A stretch of DNA of 64,000 bases. It comes from Candidatus Uhrbacteria bacterium. GTDB lineage: Bacteria > Patescibacteriota > Patescibacteriia > 2-12-FULL-60-25. Of this stretch, positions 58,880 through 64,000 are shown piece by piece (within the stretch, counting starts at the first letter, position 1; each line of letters starts with the position of its first letter). A model generated the notes under the pieces. It did not search any database. It saw only the letters and a program-made list of their open reading frames with translations, and was not told the origin of the DNA. The stretch is taken from positions 62,001 to 126,000 of the forward strand of contig QEVR01000002.1 in the NCBI GenBank assembly GCA_003576745.1, read 5' to 3'. The position numbers and the translations under genes are program-made.

Positions 58880-59938
58880 ATGGATTACCTCTTGTTGATC
58901 CTCCTTCTTGTTCTCCTTGCCGCCGTTCTCTGGTTCGGATTCCGTCTTCAAACATTCTTTCGGCAACGGGAGGAGAAACCCGATGCGCAGGCGATGCTTG
59001 TTTTACAAAACGAAATCAACCAGCTCTCGAAATCCCTTGATGAACGCATGGGACATACGCAAACGGCGGTACAACAGCATTTTCATGCGACGACCGGAAT
59101 TGTTCGCGACGTTACGGAGAAACTCACGAGAATGGAAGAAACATCGAGGCAGGTGCTGGACGTTACGTCCCAATTAAAGAATCTCCAGGACATGCTCAAA
59201 AATCCAAAACAACGCGGAATTCTCGGCGAATATTACCTTGAAACGCTTCTAAAAAATATTCTGCCGCCGGATGGATATCAAATGCAATACGGATTTACAG
59301 ACGGCGAAATCGTGGATGCGGCCGTTTTCGTGAAGGACAAAATCGTGCCCATCGATTCAAAATTCAGTCTGGAAAACTACAACAGGCTTGTGGAGGAACA
59401 GAATCCTACAGAACGCGATCGGTTAGAAAAACAATTCGTCAATGATTTAAAGCTCCGCGTACAGGAAACGGCAAAATATATCCGTCCGAACGAGGGGACT
59501 ATGGATTTCGCGTTCATGTTCATTCCTCATGAAGCAATTTACTACGATTTGCTGATAAATAAAATCGGGGCCGTGCAGGATGAAACCGAAAGCATTTTGC
59601 AGAGGGCGGCGGCAAAGTACCACGTCATTATCGTTTCCCCGACATCATTCCTTGCCTATCTGCAGACCGTCCTGCAGGGTCTGCGCGCTTTAAAAATCGA
59701 AGAACAGGCACAGGAGATACGAAAACGCGTCACGGACCTTGGAAGGCATCTCGGAGCTTATGATGCGTATTTGAAGAGCCTTGGAAAAAATCTCACGACA
59801 ACGGTCAATCAGTATAATCTGGCATCGAAAGAGTTCGGAAAAATCGATAAGGATGTTTTGCGCATCACCGGAGAATCCAATACCATTGAAACGCTCCTCA
59901 TCGAGAAACCGGCGGAAGCAGGGGAGCCTGACGCATGA
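58880..59938 (+). CDS. rmuC: DNA recombination protein RmuC
   Basis: From ATG 58880, 352 residues: an N-terminal membrane segment (YLLLILLLVLLAAVLWFGF), a coiled coil (residues ~40-110) and the RmuC nuclease-like domain with GILGEYYLETLLKNILP, VDAAVFVKDKIVPIDSKFSLENY and FMFIPHEAIYYDLL. RmuC is a PD-(D/E)xK-like protein that limits inverted-repeat recombination. That is notable given the many inverted repeats here. The end overlaps the next gene by 4 bp. Confidence 0.92.
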   Translation: MDYLLLILLLVLLAAVLWFGFRLQTFFRQREEKPDAQAMLVLQNEINQLSKSLDERMGHTQTAVQQHFHATTGIVRDVTEKLTRMEETSRQVLDVTSQLKNLQDMLKNPKQRGILGEYYLETLLKNILPPDGYQMQYGFTDGEIVDAAVFVKDKIVPIDSKFSLENYNRLVEEQNPTERDRLEKQFVNDLKLRVQETAKYIRPNEGTMDFAFMFIPHEAIYYDLLINKIGAVQDETESILQRAAAKYHVIIVSPTSFLAYLQTVLQGLRALKIEEQAQEIRKRVTDLGRHLGAYDAYLKSLGKNLTTTVNQYNLASKEFGKIDKDVLRITGESNTIETLLIEKPAEAGEPDA

Positions 59939-60621
59939 ACGGTGACGCATTCACGCCCAGTCCTGAAGGGCAGGGACATTCGCCTCGAAAAGCCCTGGCC
60001 GTGCTTGGAAATGTCCTGGGGATTCCGTTTTTTCTTGTGCTGAACGCCGTGATTTTTTCTATCCTCATCGTTCAAATCCTCTACATGCCGAACATGCGCG
60101 ATCGCTTGGTTGACGTCCAGCCGCATCGGACGGCCATTATCCTGGGAGCATCCGTGCTTCGTGATGGAACGCCCTCGGACGCCCTTCGAGATCGCATTCT
60201 TTCCGGCGTGGATTTATACAATGCCGGGCTCGTGGAAGAGCTTCTCATGACAGGGGATGACGGCGCATTCCATATAGACGAAATCAGCTCCATGAAGGAA
60301 ACCGCCATGCGCGCCGGTGTTCCGGAACAAAAGATTTTAACCGACGGACACGGATACCGCACCTATGAGTCGTGCAAACGCGCAATCGAAGTCTATGGCG
60401 TTTCGGACGCCATTGTCGTGACCCAGCGCTTTCATCTCGGACGCGCGCTGTTCCTTTGCAATGAGCTCGGTGTCGACGCGATCGGATTTGTCGCAGATCG
60501 ACAAACCTATATCCGCAGCCGGTATTTTTGGATACGCGATCTCGCCTCAAGCGCAAAAGCTTTTTATGACGTATATATACAGCCGCCGAAACCTCCTGTC
60601 AGCTGGACCGGTGGTTCATAG
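59935..60621 (+). CDS. SanA/YdcF-like DUF218 membrane protein
   Basis: The 228-residue protein has one membrane segment near residues 25-50 and a DUF218 domain with AIILGASVLRDGTPSDALRDRI, VDLYNAGLVEELLMTGDDG, and YESCKRAIEVYGVSDAIVVTQRFHLGRAL (read in parts). These match the SanA/YdcF group involved in envelope integrity. The ATGA overlap suggests coupled translation with rmuC. Confidence 0.88.
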   Translation: MNGDAFTPSPEGQGHSPRKALAVLGNVLGIPFFLVLNAVIFSILIVQILYMPNMRDRLVDVQPHRTAIILGASVLRDGTPSDALRDRILSGVDLYNAGLVEELLMTGDDGAFHIDEISSMKETAMRAGVPEQKILTDGHGYRTYESCKRAIEVYGVSDAIVVTQRFHLGRALFLCNELGVDAIGFVADRQTYIRSRYFWIRDLASSAKAFYDVYIQPPKPPVSWTGGS

Positions 60622-60815
60622 TACGAATTTATAGAGAGAGGGCTAAGGGGAGCGGATTACTGGGCAAAGGGAACGGGTTACGGGGTTCGGGGTTCGGGGA
60701 GAATTATGCTCCCCCTACGCAACCACGTCCTACGCAACTACGTATTCTCCCCCTACGTCCCACGCAACCAGCAACTTTACTCCCACTTCCTGCTTCTCCC
60801 CCCGTACGTAATAAG
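60622..60815. repeat. Composite intergenic repeat, copy 15
   Basis: Modules: AGGGCTAAGGGGAGCGG, GGGCAAAGGGAACGGGTTACG, two GGGGTTC units, the hairpin GGGGAG-AATTATG-CTCCCC (60696-60714), CTACGCAACCACGTCC, CTACGCAACTACGTATTC, CCCTACGTCCCACGCAACC. It ends against a minus-strand terminator. Confidence 0.85.
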
Positions 60816-60818
60816 AAA

Positions 60819-60841
60819 GCCCCCACCACAAAGGCGGGGGC
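60819..60841 (-). terminator. Intrinsic terminator (minus strand)
   Basis: Minus strand: GCCCCCGCC-TTTGT-GGTGGGGGC then TTTCTTATT, with one wobble pair. It ends the gene at 60888 and touches repeat copy 15. Confidence 0.78.
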
Positions 60842-60887
60842 GAGTTTATTCCTGCAAGACAGGAAAGATGCGAAAGGGGGACGCCCG

Positions 60888-61445
60888 TTAGTTGGGCGGG
60901 GGGATCGGCGTATTCGTCGCCGACTGGACCGCGCTGAGACTCCTCATGACTTCGCGCGATGCCGAGGGTGAGTCTTCCGGTTCCGCCGATCGGGCGGCGA
61001 GCCTGATGCCGCCGAGACCGTCCTCCGGAAGCTTGTCCCAGGCGAGCAGGTGATTGCTGCTGAACTGCTCCTTACCGGCGGCCGCCTGTTCCTTGGCCAC
61101 GTTCTGCAAAACGTCATCCGCCCATCCTCGCAGCAAGCGGACCATATTGTTCAAGCGCACGTCGGATGTGCTGGCATTCCCGAGCAGAGCGAGCTCTTCG
61201 GGAACCGTTCCGCGATGCCGATGAAGACGGTGGCACAGCGTGATGAGCGCCCAGCGCTGGGTCTTGGTGACCCCCGCGGTGCCGCTCACCTGACACACCG
61301 TGTAGGCGATGGCATAGAGCAGGTACAAGCCGATCACGTCGCGTTCGGCGGTGACTTCCTCTTCACCGCTCCCGTTTTCCTTCCTGCCGAGTACCGCTTC
61401 CGTGAACTGATCGAGCCACTTGGAGATGCAACCGTATCGAGTCAT
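60888..61445 (-). CDS. Hypothetical protein (start at 61445)
   Basis: The frame extends to 61655 but I choose ATG 61445 (MTRYGCISKWLDQFTEAV), because the longer version would cross the upstream terminator at 61537. That gives 185 residues. The body is helical (DVIGLYLLYAIAYTVCQ, RWALITLCHRLHRH) with a Ser/Pro-rich end. It resembles no family I know. It may share function with the gene upstream, which has a similar helical character. Confidence 0.6.
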   Translation of the reverse strand: MTRYGCISKWLDQFTEAVLGRKENGSGEEEVTAERDVIGLYLLYAIAYTVCQVSGTAGVTKTQRWALITLCHRLHRHRGTVPEELALLGNASTSDVRLNNMVRLLRGWADDVLQNVAKEQAAAGKEQFSSNHLLAWDKLPEDGLGGIRLAARSAEPEDSPSASREVMRSLSAVQSATNTPIPPPN

Positions 61446-61536
61446 TCTTTCTGCCCCATTCTGTGTGTGAGTGAACGAAAACCGCAAAAGCGGCTGCTGG
61501 AAGATACGGGAAATATGGGCATCTGTCAAGGCGAAC

Positions 61537-61569
61537 AAAAAACCCACCCTTCTGGTATCGGGGGTGGGG
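61537..61569 (-). terminator. Intrinsic terminator (minus strand)
   Basis: Minus strand: CCCACCC-loop-GGGTGGG then TTTTTT. It lies between the genes at 61618 and 61445. Confidence 0.75.
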
Positions 61570-61617
61570 AAGACGATCGTCCCGAGGAAAGTGTATCGGA
61601 ATTCTTCCGGATCCCTG

Positions 61618-62019
61618 CTAACCGCAAGGTGACGAACGATAGGGCTTCCGATCATCGGGATATTTGGCGCCGCAGTCCTGGATATTCTGGATCGCGCGCG
61701 ATATTGCCTGACGAGAGATATTCAGCATCAAGTTTGCGGGCGGCGCGCCCGAGGCGAATTGCACAAGCTCATCAGGCATGCGTACGCGAATCTGTACGCG
61801 ACCGAGCTCGAGCTTTATGCGCCGGCTGGCGGCGGAGAGCCGCCGAATAATATCGATCTTGCTCGACTCGAGCATATCATCCCAGCCGTACGCGAGCATG
61901 ATGCAGGTAGAAAGCTCAACAAGCCAACGGCGGAGCGTATCGTCATTGCTGGCAATAACCGCGTCGCTGAACGTATCAAAAGCTTCCTGTAGTCTTTCAT
62001 TTCTCTGATGAGGGAACAT
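61618..62019 (-). CDS. Hypothetical helical protein with strong ribosome binding site
   Basis: ATG 62019 (MFPHQRNERLQEAFDTF) is supported by an exact Shine-Dalgarno GGAGGTGA at 62021-62028, unusual in this window. The 133-residue protein is helical (TLRRWLVELSTCIMLAYGW, IRRLSAASRRIKLELGR) and ends with a basic, Ser-rich tail. Its partner may be the following gene at 60888-61445. I do not recognise a family. Confidence 0.7.
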   Translation of the reverse strand: MFPHQRNERLQEAFDTFSDAVIASNDDTLRRWLVELSTCIMLAYGWDDMLESSKIDIIRRLSAASRRIKLELGRVQIRVRMPDELVQFASGAPPANLMLNISRQAISRAIQNIQDCGAKYPDDRKPYRSSPCG

Positions 62020-62020
62020 T

Positions 62021-62030
62021 TCACCTCCCT
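62021..62030 (-). promoter_or_regulatory. Strong Shine-Dalgarno
   Basis: Minus strand AGGGAGGTGA ends one base before the ATG at 62019. Most other genes in the window lack such a sequence. Confidence 0.8.
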
Positions 62031-62053
62031 TCGGGGATGAAAGGAGCAGCGGG

Positions 62054-62082
62054 AGTATACAAGGCCTCATAACATTATTCAA
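62054..62082 (-). promoter_or_regulatory. Sigma70-type promoter
   Basis: On the minus strand TTGAAT (62082-62077) and TATACT (62059-62054) are separated by 17 bp, giving a leader of about 30 nt for the gene starting at 62019. Confidence 0.6.
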
Positions 62083-62573
62083 CCACCAGTCACCATACCC
62101 CACAGTAAGACGCGATGACGGTTCTTGTTGCCTTGTCATGCTCTACATATATCCGAATATACGCATTCACGAAGCGATGAATAACAATCGTGCGTCTATA
62201 AACCGGAGGTGTCTGGGGGGTTGGGATTCAAGGAGGGGAGGGAATATGTCTCGAGAAGGACCTGTGATATTGGAGCTTCTATGAATTTTGAAGATATTCA
62301 AACGCCGCGTGAATGTAAAAAATCTAAAATTCTTTACCAATAGAAGCGTTTGAACGAAACAGACGAATTGAATCTCTTCCGTCATTATCCAAAATGAACG
62401 GTCGGGGAGGGGAGGAAAAAATCGAAGCAATTGAAGGTAAAGAAGGTTTTTATATATTATTTGCGTCGCACAATATACCTTATACGACACGTAGGCTGAA
62501 AAAAATCAAATGAACTATATTAACCTTAGGTTCTTCGAATTTATGGATTCAGCAAACCGCATCGGTCAAGGCC
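62083..62573. other. AT-rich non-coding stretch
   Basis: Between the promoter of the 62019 gene and ftsQ I see no gene, no composite repeat module and no convincing hairpin. G-rich patches (GGGGGGTTGGG, GGGGAGGGG) alternate with AT-rich sequence, unlike the rest of the window. Confidence 0.5.
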
Positions 62574-63428
62574 CTATTTATAAAAAACTTTCCCGGGAAT
62601 GCGCGCATCCACGTATGAATTAATTCGAATGGAAGGATCCTTGAGCTTCATAAATGCATAGTAAGACGCAATTTGAGTCTGAAGAGGCTCTAAAAGGTCA
62701 AAATACACGTCATATGACTCAAACATGTTCAGCACAAGCTTTGTGGATGTCGTATAGTCCAGGATGGCATTCCGATACCCGAATCCTTCATCCTGGAGCT
62801 CTTCATAGGTATTCAACCACGTCCTCATTCGTTCTTCCGGGACGAATTCCTCACCGATCACCAATCTGGATGCATTCCGAATATTCAAAATAGAAAGGTC
62901 GTGATGAGCGTCTTTTGGGGGCTCCCGCAGGCGAGTCATAATGGGTTTCAAGGAATCTCCGATTATTTCATTCGTGATAAACCCTCTCCGATCAAGCATG
63001 AAAAACCGGTTTTGATTCAAAAGAATCAACGAAGATTTTCTTTCTTGTATCGTGAGTCGTAAAATATTCGGATAGATTTTATCCACAATCACGTTTTCCA
63101 AAAAAAATGCGTTCTTAAGCTCCTGCTCAAGTATTCTGGTATTTAGCGTTATCAGATTCTGTCTTTTCCATAGCCAATTCCCCTGCTCGTCCATGAGTTC
63201 ATAAACCAGTGCTTCCACCTCTCCCCTGTCGGCGGTCTCGGCGCCCTCTATACTAAGGCGCGATACCGTAAAGAGGCCTGAACCAAAAAAAACGTATACC
63301 CACCCGACGATAGCCATGCCTGCAAGAAGACCCACAACGGTTTTTCGCCGCGCGGATCTCGTATGGAGGCGATCCGTTACAAACGCTCCCTCTTCAGACG
63401 TTCTTGGAAGTCGTATGCGCCATGACAT
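62574..63428 (-). CDS. ftsQ: Cell division protein FtsQ
   Basis: The 284-residue protein has a cytosolic N-terminus, one membrane segment (VVGLLAGMAIVGWVYVFFG, residues ~31-49), then a POTRA-type domain beginning FTVSRLSIEGAE and NAFFLENVIVDKIYPNILRLTI, followed by a beta domain with LLNQNRFFMLDRRGFI. This is the layout of FtsQ/DivIB, a divisome protein. It starts 12 bp after the alr stop, so the two are likely in one cell-wall/division operon read leftward. Confidence 0.88.
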   Translation of the reverse strand: MSWRIRLPRTSEEGAFVTDRLHTRSARRKTVVGLLAGMAIVGWVYVFFGSGLFTVSRLSIEGAETADRGEVEALVYELMDEQGNWLWKRQNLITLNTRILEQELKNAFFLENVIVDKIYPNILRLTIQERKSSLILLNQNRFFMLDRRGFITNEIIGDSLKPIMTRLREPPKDAHHDLSILNIRNASRLVIGEEFVPEERMRTWLNTYEELQDEGFGYRNAILDYTTSTKLVLNMFESYDVYFDLLEPLQTQIASYYAFMKLKDPSIRINSYVDARIPGKVFYK

Positions 63429-63440
63429 GGCTTTCCTGCG

Positions 63441-64000
63441 TCACGCGACAAGGCGTCGCGGAATACGCGGGTTAATGCGCGCAAGCACCTCGTACTGAAT
63501 TGAACCAATTTTTGAACCAACGTCTTCCGCCCGTATCTCTTCCCTCCCCTGCTTACCGATAATCACAACGTCATCGCCCGCCTTTACCGCGGGAATATCC
63601 GTTACATCTGCCATGGTCATATTCATACATACGCGGCCGAGGACCTTTGCGCGCTTGCCGCGGATAAGAAGCGTGCCGACGGAAGAGAGTCTGCGATCGA
63701 AACCATCCCAGTAGCCGATGGGTAGAACGGCAATGCGGGTACGACGACCGACGGTTTCCGTGCATCCGTAACTCACCGAACTTCCTTTTGGAATTTCTTT
63801 TACCTGCGCCACCACGGTTTTCCAAGATAGGGCCGGCGTAAGAGGCACGCGGCGTTTGAACGTCTGCGCCGCGACCTGTGTTTCCTTGGACGGCCAATGG
63901 CCATACATAGCGATGCCGAGACGGATTACGTCATACCGAGTTTCCGGAAACAAGATGGCCGCGGCGCTCGATGCCGTATGCCGTACCGGCGGTTCAATAC
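63441..64000 (-). CDS. alr: Alanine racemase, 3' part (5' end beyond window)
   Basis: The open frame runs past the right edge, so the N-terminal PLP-lysine part is missing. The visible 186 residues cover the end of the barrel (ASSAAAILFPETRYDVIRLGIAMYG in parts) and the C-terminal beta domain: SVSYGCTETV with the catalytic Tyr, VLPIGYWDGFDRRL, GRVCMNMTMADVTD and SKIGSIQYEVLARINPRIPR. It makes D-alanine for peptidoglycan. It is coupled to ftsQ. Confidence 0.93.
   Translation of the reverse strand, partial: IEPPVRHTASSAAAILFPETRYDVIRLGIAMYGHWPSKETQVAAQTFKRRVPLTPALSWKTVVAQVKEIPKGSSVSYGCTETVGRRTRIAVLPIGYWDGFDRRLSSVGTLLIRGKRAKVLGRVCMNMTMADVTDIPAVKAGDDVVIIGKQGREEIRAEDVGSKIGSIQYEVLARINPRIPRRLVA

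Noticed and set aside
21780-60800. CRISPR array as an explanation for the repeats
   Set aside because: Repeats are modular, of variable length and orientation, not regularly spaced, and there is no cas gene.
62167-62490. Minus-strand ORF of 107 codons
   Set aside because: Lies in AT-rich sequence, has low-complexity composition, no family features and no start signal.
1-64000. Reassigned TGA codon (as in Gracilibacteria/SR1)
   Set aside because: Many genes with intact domains end at TGA, for example Mod at 7735 and the fusion of beta-CASP and GH1 genes at 47398, and I see no in-frame TGA inside conserved domains.
1-64000. tRNA, rRNA or riboswitch (including B12 type before nrdJ)
   Set aside because: I saw no cloverleaf, rRNA block or cobalamin-box sequence; a covariance-model search would be needed to exclude weak candidates.

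Overview
The window reads as a chromosomal segment of a small-genome bacterium, most likely Candidate Phyla Radiation (Patescibacteria). This is an inference from gene types: a class II ribonucleotide reductase, many small secreted or membrane proteins of unknown function, few Shine-Dalgarno sequences, and a DUF5659-like small protein in the mobile region. TGA ends many genes, so the standard bacterial code applies. I found no rRNA, tRNA or CRISPR.

Region 1 (1-18.8 kb) is a mobile and defence island. The minus strand (1-3818) carries a serine recombinase cut by the left edge and small genes typical of an integrative element or plasmid. From 3912 to 16841 ten genes run on the plus strand with gaps of 0-11 bp or ATGA overlaps: AbiEi/AbiEii toxin-antitoxin, a type III-like restriction-modification pair (Mod, Res), Vsr, a 905-residue protein with two GHKL ATPase modules and a histidine-kinase-like H-box, a receiver-like partner, a Dcm-type C5 methyltransferase and two small proteins. 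A promoter and an inverted repeat suited to AbiEi autoregulation lie at the head. The island ends in an IS256-family element (about 16883-18175), followed by palindromes and two diverged copies of a tiny ORF.

Region 2 (18.8-36 kb) is host-like: YdeI-type protein, GreA, phosphoglycerate mutase, an RRM protein, VKOR, an ABC exporter, DoxX, several secreted proteins, an RsuA/RluB-type pseudouridine synthase, a KefB-like antiporter and exonuclease III. Region 3 (36-46 kb) holds an orphan gene resembling carboxysomal carbonic anhydrase (CsoSCA), a copper-handling operon (HMA-SafE-cupredoxin fusion, CopA-type ATPase, Cys-rich peptide) and an HtrA protease. Region 4 (46-61 kb) has a beta-CASP metallohydrolase, a sugar cluster (GH1, EamA transporter, a barrel hydrolase, ROK kinase), a DEDD exonuclease, a B12-dependent ribonucleotide reductase with two NrdR-box-like palindromes, RmuC and a SanA/YdcF-type protein. 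Region 5 (61-64 kb) has two unknown genes, FtsQ and the 3' part of alanine racemase.

From 21.8 kb rightward nearly every larger gap contains a member of one composite repeat family, built from short modules such as CTACGCAACTACGTCC, a GGGGAG-loop-CTCCCC hairpin and a CTAAAACTCTGGAAC block. Some copies abut terminators, start codons or stop codons. I see none in the first 21.7 kb, which supports a separate origin for the defence island. The two most unusual items are the sensor-kinase/receiver pair inside the restriction-modification operon and the composite repeat family.
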